A stretch of 64,000 nt of DNA from contig CACDFH010000002.1 of the NCBI GenBank assembly GCA_902552015.1, positions 23,187-87,186 on the forward strand, given 5' to 3'. This DNA is from an uncultured marine group I thaumarchaeote. GTDB lineage: Archaea > Thermoproteota > Nitrososphaeria > Nitrososphaerales > Nitrosopumilaceae. The position numbers and the translations under genes were made by a program. The notes beneath the pieces are model-generated. The model made no database searches and was not told where the DNA came from. It saw nothing but the letters and a program-made list of their open reading frames with translations. This document shows, one piece after another, positions 26,593 to 34,619 of the stretch (position 1 is its first letter; the number at the start of each line of letters is the position of its first letter).

Positions 26593-27386
26593 TTGACTCT
26601 GATATGCCAATAATTAATTCAAAAATTCTTCGCGAAAAATTACAAGAAAATTCAATTCGAATTATTGATGTTAGACGAGATCAAGAATATCAGCAAGGAC
26701 ATATCACCAATGCTGTAAATCTTCCATTGGCTAAACTTCTTAATGATGATAGTCCTGAATCAATACAAAAAATTGCGCAAGATTTAGGAATTTCAAATGA
26801 TACTCCTGTTGTAGTGTATGATGATACATTTGGTGCATTATCGTCTAGAGTAGTTTGGGCTTTACAATACATTGGACACAAAGATGTAAAATTATTAGAT
26901 GTGACATTTTCTCAATGGAAAGATCTTGGATATGAAATTTCTACTGAAGTTCCTGAAATTGAACCTGCCACACATTCTGTAAAAATCAATCCTGAAATAA
27001 TGGCTACTGCTGAATATCTTGAAAAAGTAAAAGAAAACAAAAATGTTGTAATTATTGATAATCGTGAACGACTAAATTATCTTGAACAGCATATTCCTGG
27101 TGCAATAAACATCCCTTACAGAACACTTGCAACAGATGGAAAAATTTTGAGAACAAAAGAAGGCATGAAGACCCTTCTAAAAAATAGAGGAATTTCTGAA
27201 GATGCTGAAATAATCACCTATTGTGGAAGTGTAGGTACCTTGTCTGGATTGGCATATTATGCTTTAAAATCAATTGGCATTCCAAACGTCAAACTTTATG
27301 TTCACTCATTTAAGGAATGGAAAAGTCTTGAAAAACCAATTGATAAACAAGAAAATGCCAATTACTGGGATCTCTCAGCAGAGTGA
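26589..27386 (+). CDS. Two-domain rhodanese (thiosulfate sulfurtransferase)
   Basis: 265 aa from ATG 26589, which overlaps the reductase stop as ATGA; ATG 26580 is also in frame. Two rhodanese domains: the N-terminal one (IIDVRRDQEYQQGHI) has lost its cysteine, with 'VVVYDDTFG' in the loop; the C-terminal one has 'IITYCGSVGTLSG', with the catalytic Cys, and the 'HSFKEWKS' end. It moves sulfane sulfur from thiosulfate to an acceptor, consistent with a coupled sulfite reductase. Confidence 0.93.
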   Translation: MIDSDMPIINSKILREKLQENSIRIIDVRRDQEYQQGHITNAVNLPLAKLLNDDSPESIQKIAQDLGISNDTPVVVYDDTFGALSSRVVWALQYIGHKDVKLLDVTFSQWKDLGYEISTEVPEIEPATHSVKINPEIMATAEYLEKVKENKNVVIIDNRERLNYLEQHIPGAINIPYRTLATDGKILRTKEGMKTLLKNRGISEDAEIITYCGSVGTLSGLAYYALKSIGIPNVKLYVHSFKEWKSLEKPIDKQENANYWDLSAE

Positions 27387-27392
27387 TATTGT

Positions 27393-27599
27393 ATGAAAGA
27401 TATCAATGATGTAATGCCAAAGGTTCCAAATATGAAATGGGGTGCATTACTAAACAAAAAACCTACCAATAAAAAAATTGAAGAATTAAACAATTTACTT
27501 CCACATAATGGTCGTTGGCACACTGTCTATGAAGAAGATGATGTATCTATAATTGATGGAATTCCAATTATCAAAAAAGAAAAAGATTCTATGACTTAG
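27393..27599 (+). CDS. Small protein after the sulfur operon, 68 aa
   Basis: Starts six bases after the rhodanese stop, so probably third in the same transcript. Hydrophilic, with 'MPKVPNMKWGALLNKKPTNKKIEELNNLLPHNGRWHTVYEE' in short blocks and a Trp-His pair. No cysteines and no recognised family. Its place suggests an accessory role in sulfur assimilation. The stop codon overlaps the convergent TPR gene by four bases. Confidence 0.7.
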   Translation: MKDINDVMPKVPNMKWGALLNKKPTNKKIEELNNLLPHNGRWHTVYEEDDVSIIDGIPIIKKEKDSMT

Positions 27600-28702
27600 T
27601 TCTGAGGAACGTTAGCCCTTAATTTCTTTGTAATTGTAATTTCCATATTTTCAAATAATTCTAACATTTTCTTTTTATTGTCAATTAAGTAATCTTTACC
27701 TTTATCATCTAATCTAATTTTGAATAATCTTATCTCTCTGTGTTCATCTAAAAATTCATCAATCATTTGTTGGCCACATTTTGCTGGATTGATATATGCA
27801 TCAAAACTTTCAATTGTTTTTTCTAAATCCTCATTTTCTATTGCAGTCATTGTTGTTTGTACTGCTAATCCAATCTCTTTTAGACTCTTAACAGGTGTTG
27901 AAACTTTTCCAATTGTTTTTGGACCAAGCAAACCACGTTTCTTTGCACCAAGTTTGCTTGCAACATCTGGAACTAAATCATAAATTGGTATGATTTGATT
28001 GAATCCTTGTCTCTTTTCATTTTTAACAACAACGCCTTTCAAAATTAATTCATCTAATCCTTTGATTGTATCTTCTTTTCCAAGGAATGTAGTCCATACA
28101 ATTGATCCAATTGTATGATATCCTTGTCTTAGTGACTCAATTAAAACAACTTCAATAATTCGTTTGAAACCTTCTTCTGATCTTACATTTACAAAGTCTT
28201 TGTCTTTAACAGCTTTTCTTGCATTTTTAACATCAATTTCAATTGAGCGTTTCAATGCCTCTAAAGAGTCTGGAACTTGATTTAGCATTGAAAGGTAACA
28301 TCCTTTGTTATACCATGCCATGCCATATGTTGGATCTGAATCTATTGCTTTTTCAACACAGTCTAATGCTTTTGCATAATTCTTTTTTTCATAATTTACT
28401 AATGATTTTAAATTCCAAGCTTCTGGATTTGTTACATCAATATCTAAAATTTTATCGTAAACTCTCATTGCCTCTGAATGATCATCCAAATGAAATCGTG
28501 AATATCCGAGTTTGAGCATTGCTTCAACGTCATTTGGATCTGCTCTCAAAATCATCTCAAAATTTATCACAGCTTCTTCTAATTTTTCATCTGCCATCAA
28601 ATTGATACCTTTTTTGAAAAGTCTGTCTCTTTGATAATTTACATTTGTTAGACTTGTCTCATCTTTTTTTGCTAGTGATGTATCTTTTTTCTTATCCTTC
28701 AT
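27596..28702 (-). CDS. TPR-repeat protein with a C-terminal winged-helix-like part
   Basis: 368 aa. Residues about 25-160 hold four tetratricopeptide repeats (for example 'AVINFEMILRADPNDVEAMLKLGYSRFHLDDHSEA' in pieces). The remainder includes a region with 'SIVWTTFLGKEDTIKGLDELILKGVVVKNEKRQGF' that looks like a winged helix, then a helical end. No signal peptide, so cytoplasmic. TPRs mediate protein contacts; partners are unknown. Confidence 0.8.
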   Translation of the reverse strand: MKDKKKDTSLAKKDETSLTNVNYQRDRLFKKGINLMADEKLEEAVINFEMILRADPNDVEAMLKLGYSRFHLDDHSEAMRVYDKILDIDVTNPEAWNLKSLVNYEKKNYAKALDCVEKAIDSDPTYGMAWYNKGCYLSMLNQVPDSLEALKRSIEIDVKNARKAVKDKDFVNVRSEEGFKRIIEVVLIESLRQGYHTIGSIVWTTFLGKEDTIKGLDELILKGVVVKNEKRQGFNQIIPIYDLVPDVASKLGAKKRGLLGPKTIGKVSTPVKSLKEIGLAVQTTMTAIENEDLEKTIESFDAYINPAKCGQQMIDEFLDEHREIRLFKIRLDDKGKDYLIDNKKKMLELFENMEITITKKLRANVPQN

Positions 28703-28813
28703 GAATTAGATTTCTACATTTAACGGATAAATATTAAGCTGCTACTAGTGGTAAATTCGTGCCTAAAATGGCTAGAAAATGTAATTAAATACTAGATATT
28801 GAAAGAAACGATT

Positions 28814-30085
28814 ATGCCGTCATCTGACCATTTTACTGTTAAAGGCAACTCTCCATACAAGCAAAAAAATGGTATCTTTGAGGTGGAATTTGCTATTACT
28901 GAAGCAAAACCTACTGATGAGCAGATTGCTCAAAAATCATTTCTTCCATTATGGCGTGAAAAATCTCATCTCAATATAAAAAATGGAGAATTTGAGGTAA
29001 CTCTAGGCTCTCAATCAAATCCATTACCTGAAAAAATTTCCACATTCACAAGCGTTTGGATTATAGTAGTTGATCAATTTTCATCTGTCGGTTCATCATT
29101 TGAATTTCAAGTACCTGAAACAATGAGAAAGACTCCTCAACCAAAACCTGAATCAACCCAAACAAAACCAAAACAAGCATCACGTTCCTCTAGTGCAGGT
29201 GTAAAAGGTCCACCTGGACAACCTGGTCCTGATGGTGACAAAGGTGACAAAGGTGACAAAGGTCCACCTGGAGACAAAGGTCCAGCTGGACAAAAAGGTG
29301 TTACAGGTGACAAAGGTGACAAAGGAGATAAAGGTCCACCTGGTCCAAAAGGCGAAAAAGGTGACAAAGGAGAAAAAGGTCTCACAGGTGACAAAGGTGA
29401 CAAAGGAGAACAAGGAGGTCGTGGATTATCTGGAGACAAAGGCGGCACTGGTCCGCAAGGTCCATCTGGCGATAAAGGATTAACTGGTTTACGTGGAGAC
29501 AAAGGAGAGAAAGGTCCTACCGGTCCTCCAGGTGTTCAAGGAGACAAAGGAGTTCCTGGTTCTGTCGGTGAAAGAGGTGACAAAGGAGTCACTGGTCCAA
29601 TGGGAGAGAAAGGTCCTACCGGTCCACAAGGTCCACAAGGAGAAAAAGGTAAGATTGGACTGACTGGTCCAATTGGAGAGAAAGGTCCACGCGGTCCACA
29701 AGGTCCACCTGGAGATAAAGGAATTACTGGTGTACCTGGTCCCCAAGGTGACCGTGGAACAATCGGTCCACAAGGTGAACAAGGTCCTCCTGGGTTAACT
29801 GGAGAGAAAGGTCCACGCGGTCCACAAGGAATTCAAGGTCCACAAGGTGAACAAGGAAAACAAGGTTTGCAAGGTCCACCTGGAGATAAAGGCTCGCAAG
29901 GTCCACAAGGTCCTGTTGGTGACAAAGGTCCACGCGGTCCACCTGGTCCACCTGGAGAAAAAGGTCCAACTGGTGGAATGTCAGAAGAACAAAAACAACT
30001 GTTCAAAGACATGCTTGACATATTGGTTAGGAAAGGAATAATTTCTGCTGAAGAACAAATTGAGCTACAGAGTCATCTGTATTAG
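28814..30085 (+). CDS. Collagen-like protein with 86 uninterrupted Gly-X-Y triplets
   Basis: 423 aa from ATG 28814, which lies 26 nt after a TATA-like box (ATTAAATA, 28784-28791); a TTG at 28799 is less likely. Residues 1-128 form a mixed domain of unknown type ending in a Pro/Thr/Lys linker. Residues about 129-386 are Gly-X-Y repeats with no break, rich in GDK, GEK, GPP and GPQ, which promote triple-helix formation through charge pairs. The last ~35 residues are an amphipathic helix, perhaps a trimerisation or attachment element. No signal peptide, so location is uncertain. Confidence 0.92.
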   Translation: MPSSDHFTVKGNSPYKQKNGIFEVEFAITEAKPTDEQIAQKSFLPLWREKSHLNIKNGEFEVTLGSQSNPLPEKISTFTSVWIIVVDQFSSVGSSFEFQVPETMRKTPQPKPESTQTKPKQASRSSSAGVKGPPGQPGPDGDKGDKGDKGPPGDKGPAGQKGVTGDKGDKGDKGPPGPKGEKGDKGEKGLTGDKGDKGEQGGRGLSGDKGGTGPQGPSGDKGLTGLRGDKGEKGPTGPPGVQGDKGVPGSVGERGDKGVTGPMGEKGPTGPQGPQGEKGKIGLTGPIGEKGPRGPQGPPGDKGITGVPGPQGDRGTIGPQGEQGPPGLTGEKGPRGPQGIQGPQGEQGKQGLQGPPGDKGSQGPQGPVGDKGPRGPPGPPGEKGPTGGMSEEQKQLFKDMLDILVRKGIISAEEQIELQSHLY

Positions 30086-30088
30086 ATT

Positions 30089-30814
30089 TTAGTACAAACT
30101 TTCTGCAACCGTTCTATAGGGTTGAAGCCATCTTTCATGGTTACATTCTGTACATTTGAATAACCATCGTCTTTTTCTTGTAACCACTTTTGGCATAACT
30201 ACCACTTCGTGTTTTGTTTTAGCCATACAATAGTCACATCGTCTTTCTTCATACTGTTTTGGTTTATCCTCAATTCCTAAAAAATCTGCAAGTTTTCTAA
30301 AATCGTTTTTTAATTCATCCACAAGTTTCTGATTGTAAATTGTTGCTGCAGGATGAAATGTCACAAAAAACTTTCTTCCATCTTTTTCAATAATTTTACC
30401 ATGATTTTTTGTTATTTCTTTTCCATCCAATAGTGTCCCATATGCCGTATTTCCCATAATGCAAATTATCTTTGGATTAATTATTTCAATTTCCTGATTG
30501 ATAAAATCATTACATGATTCTTCTTCCTTCTTTGACGGAACTCTATTTTTTGGTGGTCTACATTTTACGATATTTGTAATATACACATCTTCTCGATTTA
30601 TCCCTGTATCTTCTAAAATCATATCCAATCTTTTTCCAGCCGCTCCAACAAATGGCTCTCCATGTATGTCTTCATTTCTTCCAGGCGCTTCACCTACGAA
30701 AATCACATCTGCACCAAAATTTCCTTTACCTGGAACTGCCTTTATCCGTGTTTCACATAATTCGCATTTTTTACATTTCTTGACATTTTCTGCAATTGAC
30801 TCTAATTTGTGCAT
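30089..30814 (-). CDS. Uracil-DNA glycosylase (family 4-like) with added zinc ribbon
   Basis: 241 aa. Residues 1-195 match the iron-sulfur family 4 enzymes: 'CKKCELCETR' with cysteines of the [4Fe-4S] cluster, motif 1 'VGEAPGRNEDIHGEPFVGAAGKRLD', 'YITNIVKCRPPKNR' and 'HPAA' with the catalytic-site His. It removes uracil from deaminated DNA to start base-excision repair. The last ~45 residues are extra: CDYC and CTEC knuckles form a zinc ribbon not found in typical members. It converges with the collagen-like gene. Confidence 0.92.
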   Translation of the reverse strand: MHKLESIAENVKKCKKCELCETRIKAVPGKGNFGADVIFVGEAPGRNEDIHGEPFVGAAGKRLDMILEDTGINREDVYITNIVKCRPPKNRVPSKKEEESCNDFINQEIEIINPKIICIMGNTAYGTLLDGKEITKNHGKIIEKDGRKFFVTFHPAATIYNQKLVDELKNDFRKLADFLGIEDKPKQYEERRCDYCMAKTKHEVVVMPKVVTRKRRWLFKCTECNHERWLQPYRTVAESLY

Positions 30815-30840
30815 ATGATGGTTTTAGAACTACTGAATAA

Positions 30841-30990
30841 TTAATCTAAACTCATTTGAGATATTGCAGGTAAAGTAAAGAAATACTCGTCTTCAAACTC
30901 AAAGTCTGTTTCACCTTTTTCTCTTAACGACTCAAAGTAATTACTACAATCAGAATGAAACTGTAAATTGGTATTATTTTGACCTGACAT
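30841..30990 (-). CDS. Small acidic protein, 49 aa
   Basis: Frame from ATG 30990 to TAA 30841. It is Asn/Gln rich at the N-terminus, then acidic and aromatic ('ETDFEFEDEYFFTLP'), ending 'QMSLD', with one Cys. It occupies the otherwise empty space between the glycosylase and the ATPase-KH gene and reads away from the latter. No family is recognised. Composition is unlike random noncoding DNA here. Confidence 0.5.
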   Translation of the reverse strand: MSGQNNTNLQFHSDCSNYFESLREKGETDFEFEDEYFFTLPAISQMSLD

Positions 30991-31106
30991 ACATACCGAT
31001 CTAAAACAATTCTTTTGTTTGGCTTTGTGAGATTAATTTGTTAAACTTGTGTGTATGTTTTACGCATTAAAAGAATACATAATAGAACCAAGTCCAAAAT
31101 GCAATT

Positions 31107-32579
31107 ATGAGTGATTTACAAAAATCTGAATCAGAATTCATCCTCAATGAACAAAATGCACCTGATTTAGAATTTCTAAAATTCTTTGACCCTACTACAA
31201 TGAGCATTCATCTAAAAGAAAATCAAAAACCTCTAGGCAAGAAAGGAAAACCTGGAAGTTTTGAATTAGTAGAACTTGATACAAAAACACTTGACCGTGA
31301 TTATCTTGAAATAATGACAAATCAAATTTTATCTGCGATAGATGATGAAACTCTTGGAAATACTGAAATCTCAAAACCTGGTGCTTTGGTAATACAGTAC
31401 CGAGATTATAGAATTGCAATTACCCGACCTCCGTTTTCTGAACTATTGGAAATCACAATAGTGCATCCAATTAAACAAATGTCGTTAGAGGATTATCAAC
31501 TATCTGAAAAATTAATGTCTAGATTAGAAAAACAAGCAGAAGGAATTCTTATCTCTGGTGCACCTGGTTCTGGAAAAAGTACACTTGCATCTGGAATTGC
31601 AAATTTCTTTAATCGTTCAGGAAAAATTGTTAAAACATTTGAATCTCCGCGAGATTTACAAGTTGATTCTGGAGTAACTCAATACACTAGATTAGATGGA
31701 AGTTTTGAAAATTCTGCTGACATTCTATTGCTTGTTAGACCCGATTACACTATCTTTGATGAAGTCAGACGAAGAGAAGATTTTAGAATTTTTAGTGATC
31801 TCAGATTAACTGGAGTTGGCATGGTTGGAGTCGTTCATGCAAATACTCCTATTGATGCAATTCAGAGATTCATTGGAAAAATTGAACTTGGAATTATCCC
31901 AAATGTGCTTGATACTGTAATTTATGTAAAAGATGGCGGAATATCCAAAGTATATGATTTAGCACTAAAGGTCAAAGTTCCATCTGGAATGGTTGAACAA
32001 GACTTGGCACGACCTGTAATCGAAATATCTGATTTTGAAACAAACACTTTGGAATACGAAATTTACACATTTGGAGAGGAGAACATCATAATTCCTGTAG
32101 ATCAAAACGGTTCACAAAAAACTGGAATAGAACATTTAGCCGAAGAGCGAATACTTGAACATCTGTATAGATTTGATTCTAATCCGAAAATTGAATTTCA
32201 AGGTCCTGGGCGAATCAAAGTATTTGTTTCAGGCGATTCAATCCCTTCTCTAATTGGAAAAGCTGGTAAAAATATTCAGGAATTGGAAAAAACCATCGGA
32301 TTGCACATCGATGTTGAAGAACATGGTTCACAAAGACAATTGCCATCCCTGTCTTTACCTTACGATTTCTCTGAATCTGGAACTGCGTTGATATTTGAAG
32401 TGAACCGAGAATTCACTGGAAATATTGCTAATTTCATTGTAAATGATGAATTTCTCTTCTCATCTAGAATTGGCAAAAAAGGAAAAATCAAGGTCTTAAA
32501 ACGTTCATCTGAAGGAAAGCGTTTTTCTAGATTTGTTAACAATGACGATAATTTGGAAATATTTCTAAAACAAGATTAG
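31107..32579 (+). CDS. PilT-type ATPase with C-terminal KH domain
   Basis: 490 aa. Secretion-type ATPase core with Walker A 'GAPGSGKST' (151-159), Asp box 'DYTIFDEVRRREDF', and 'VGVVHANTPIDAIQRF'. After it come a long linker and a KH RNA-binding domain with 'IPSLIGKAGKNIQELEKTIG' near residue 385. This is the architecture of archaeal COG1855 proteins, which usually begin with a PIN nuclease domain; here the first 100 residues show no PIN acidic tetrad, so the nuclease part seems to be missing. Likely RNA-linked, role unknown. Confidence 0.85.
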   Translation: MSDLQKSESEFILNEQNAPDLEFLKFFDPTTMSIHLKENQKPLGKKGKPGSFELVELDTKTLDRDYLEIMTNQILSAIDDETLGNTEISKPGALVIQYRDYRIAITRPPFSELLEITIVHPIKQMSLEDYQLSEKLMSRLEKQAEGILISGAPGSGKSTLASGIANFFNRSGKIVKTFESPRDLQVDSGVTQYTRLDGSFENSADILLLVRPDYTIFDEVRRREDFRIFSDLRLTGVGMVGVVHANTPIDAIQRFIGKIELGIIPNVLDTVIYVKDGGISKVYDLALKVKVPSGMVEQDLARPVIEISDFETNTLEYEIYTFGEENIIIPVDQNGSQKTGIEHLAEERILEHLYRFDSNPKIEFQGPGRIKVFVSGDSIPSLIGKAGKNIQELEKTIGLHIDVEEHGSQRQLPSLSLPYDFSESGTALIFEVNREFTGNIANFIVNDEFLFSSRIGKKGKIKVLKRSSEGKRFSRFVNNDDNLEIFLKQD

Positions 32580-32637
32580 ATTCAAACTTGAATGCACTCT
32601 TGAAAAATTTCAAATACTAGTTGATGTTATAGAAGAT

Positions 32638-32757
32638 ATGTGTGGAGACCCAATGCTTGATTTACTATATCTTGCCGCTCCAATTGCATTATTAGGTGCC
32701 GGAGGATTATTTTTCCTCAAAGGTAGTCGTAAAAAGATAGAAGAAATTTTTAGTTGA
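32638..32757 (+). CDS. Single-pass membrane small protein, 39 aa
   Basis: ATG 32638 lies about 26 nt after a TATA-like box (CAAATACT, 32611-32618). The protein has an N-terminal Cys (MCGDPM), one hydrophobic segment 'LLYLAAPIALLGAGGLFFL' and a basic end 'KGSRKKIEEIFS', so the C-terminus should face the cytoplasm. It ends three bases before the stop of the convergent DtxR gene. Function unknown. Confidence 0.6.
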   Translation: MCGDPMLDLLYLAAPIALLGAGGLFFLKGSRKKIEEIFS

Positions 32758-32760
32758 ATT

Positions 32761-33228
32761 TTAAAATTCATCAAAACTACTCATTAGTTTTGGATTTGCT
32801 TTAAAAAATGTCACAAATTTTCTAATCTGTCTTATAGTCTTTGGATTAAGATGATGTTCAATTCCTTCTGCATCTTGATTTGCTATTTCTTTTCCAATTC
32901 CTAAAATTTCAAAAAAGTCTAGTAAAATTCCATGTTTCTGTTTAATCATATCTGCTATTCGCTGACCTTTTTCTGTTAAATTAATTCCATAATATTTTTC
33001 ATATTCTAAAAACCCCTCTGCATCTAATTTTTTGAGCATCTTTGTTACACTTGGTGCACTAACATTCATGTATCTTGAAATATCTAATGTTGCAGCATAT
33101 CCTTTCATATCCACTAATTCTGAAATTACCTCCAAATAATCTTCGACTCTGTCTGAGATGGAAATTGTTTTTTCAGATTCATGTGCTGCCTTGATTGAAT
33201 CTAATCTACGTGATGTCTTCTTTTTCAT
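32761..33228 (-). CDS. DtxR/MntR-family metal-dependent repressor
   Basis: 155 aa. A basic tail is followed by the winged-helix DNA-binding domain ('VEDYLEVISELVDMKGYAATLDISRYMNVSAPSVTKMLKKLDAEGFLEYEKYYGINLTEKG' in sequence order) and a dimerisation domain with metal ligands such as 'EGIEHHLNP'. The SH3-like third domain is missing, as in MntR. It should sense Fe(II) or Mn(II). A plausible target is the FTR1 operon at 37021, which has a perfect palindrome at its promoter (inference). The divergent gene is at 33345. Confidence 0.9.
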   Translation of the reverse strand: MKKKTSRRLDSIKAAHESEKTISISDRVEDYLEVISELVDMKGYAATLDISRYMNVSAPSVTKMLKKLDAEGFLEYEKYYGINLTEKGQRIADMIKQKHGILLDFFEILGIGKEIANQDAEGIEHHLNPKTIRQIRKFVTFFKANPKLMSSFDEF

Positions 33229-33344
33229 TATGGCGATATGAATTTGCTTTTATATAAATTGGAAATTATTGTGACAAAATCTTGACTTGAATGTAGCAGA
33301 TTTTGATCACTGTCTGTTATCTATATTTTCCAAAATATCAATAA

Positions 33345-33692
33345 ATGACTGATCCTCTTAGGGAAAAAATTGAAAAATTACGAATAATGAGGGAATCAGC
33401 TTCTAGACGTAGTGCTTTGTACAGTGACATGGGAAAACTAGATGACAAAAAAACCTCTCAGTCTCTCGGAGCATTAAATCGTGCATCTGCACCTGGGAAA
33501 AAAATGCAAAAATTGGGATTTATCATGTTGTGGATTCCTGAACCAACGGGAGTAACTGTTGCAGTTGGGGCTCCAATGATATTGGCAGGCAGATATCTGG
33601 ATAAAAAATACAATGGGTCCACATTGAAAGACATTGGTCATAACACCCATGAGACACTTACATCCATAAATCAATTCAAAACATCTCTGTAA
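33345..33692 (+). CDS. Hypothetical protein, 115 aa
   Basis: The N-terminal half is a charged helix (LREKIEKLRIMRESASRRSAL). A hydrophobic Gly/Pro-containing segment ('GFIMLWIPEPTGVTVAVGAPMILAGRYL') could insert into a membrane. The C-terminus is hydrophilic. No family recognised. A TATA-like box (CTATATTTTCC, about 33319) lies 24 nt upstream. It is divergent from the DtxR gene and may be regulated with it. Confidence 0.65.
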   Translation: MTDPLREKIEKLRIMRESASRRSALYSDMGKLDDKKTSQSLGALNRASAPGKKMQKLGFIMLWIPEPTGVTVAVGAPMILAGRYLDKKYNGSTLKDIGHNTHETLTSINQFKTSL

Positions 33693-33730
33693 TTGCTTTA
33701 GTTTTTATTTTCTCTGATATACTGTAAGAC

Positions 33731-34234
33731 ATGCCTACTCGTTTACAAGTCTTAATTCCAATTTCTGCAGCAGCTGTAATTGTTGGTGTTGCAGGTATGC
33801 TGTCACTACCCTCTGAAGTAAGCATTGAATCAAACTCTGATTTCTTGATGGGAACTGTTCAATTAGATGATAAACTCTTGGAAGTATATTTGGCCGATAC
33901 AGATCCCCGTCGAATGCGTGGACTAATGTGGGAGTCACAAGATTTTCTTGCAAATGATAAAGGAATGTTGTTTGTATTTGATGAACCTGGAACTAGACCC
34001 ATGTGGATGAAAAACATGCAATTCCATCTTGATATTATTTGGTTTAATGAAAAAGGTTCTGTTGTAGCAATTGAAAAAAATGTCCCTCCGTGCATCACTC
34101 CGCTTGAAGTAATGAGCTGCAAGTCTAATGGAGTTTCTGCTGATAATGCACAATATGTTCTTGAACTGATATCTGGATATGTTGATGAACACTCCATTAC
34201 TGAAAACTCTCGATTAGAAATTATCTCGATTTAG
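33731..34234 (+). CDS. DUF192 protein with N-terminal membrane anchor
   Basis: 167 aa. A hydrophobic helix (about 7-27) anchors or exports a DUF192 domain: 'VYLADTDPRRMRGLMWESQDFLANDKGMLFVFDEPGTRPMWMKNMQFHLDIIWFNEKGSVV' in order, with the 'MWMKNM' core. DUF192 proteins are small beta-barrels outside the membrane, function unknown. First gene of an operon of four abutting genes ending with the metzincin protease at 34620. Confidence 0.9.
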   Translation: MPTRLQVLIPISAAAVIVGVAGMLSLPSEVSIESNSDFLMGTVQLDDKLLEVYLADTDPRRMRGLMWESQDFLANDKGMLFVFDEPGTRPMWMKNMQFHLDIIWFNEKGSVVAIEKNVPPCITPLEVMSCKSNGVSADNAQYVLELISGYVDEHSITENSRLEIISI

Positions 34235-34441
34235 ATGAATCTGTTTTATCAAAGAACGTATCTTGTCTTAGGAATATTCTTTGTATTCGTTGGAGCATAT
34301 TCAGGATATGACGCTGGAACAAGTTTCCAAACTAATACCACTGTAATAGTAATTATTGGAAGTATTGGTTTCATTATTGGTGGAATTTATCTCCTTATCA
34401 CATATCTGAAAAACCGAAAGATCTTAAAACGAGTTGGTTAA
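34235..34441 (+). CDS. Two-helix membrane protein, 68 aa
   Basis: Starts at the base after the DUF192 stop. Two membrane helices (about 8-27 and 38-58) and a basic end 'KNRKILKRVG'. No motif recognised. Tight spacing shows cotranscription with its neighbours. Confidence 0.72.
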   Translation: MNLFYQRTYLVLGIFFVFVGAYSGYDAGTSFQTNTTVIVIIGSIGFIIGGIYLLITYLKNRKILKRVG

Positions 34442-34451
34442 TTTGTATAGT

Positions 34452-34619
34452 ATGACTGATTTTAAAAAAATCGCCGCAGATGGTTTTGAAATTAATGCAA
34501 AAACCCTTGATAACAATCCTGATGATGCTGCAGCACGTTCTTACATGTTGGGAATTATGATGGCAAAACATCTAGATGATGAGCATGTGAAACGAGCAAA
34601 AAGGTACGTAATTGATTAA
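34452..34619 (+). CDS. Small soluble protein, 55 aa
   Basis: ATG 34452 is preferred to an upstream ATG overlapping the preceding gene. The sequence 'TDFKKIAADGFEINAKTLDNNPDDAAARSYMLGIMMAKHLDDEHVKRAKR' is helical, like one and a half TPR-type helices. The stop is followed at once by the protease ATG, so it is in the same operon. Function unknown. Confidence 0.65.
   Translation: MTDFKKIAADGFEINAKTLDNNPDDAAARSYMLGIMMAKHLDDEHVKRAKRYVID

Noticed and set aside
29137-30021. Long antisense frames rich in Pro, Ser and Leu across the collagen-like gene
   Set aside because: They are by-products of the Gly-X-Y codon pattern (GGT CCA and GGA GAC) read on the other strand or frame.
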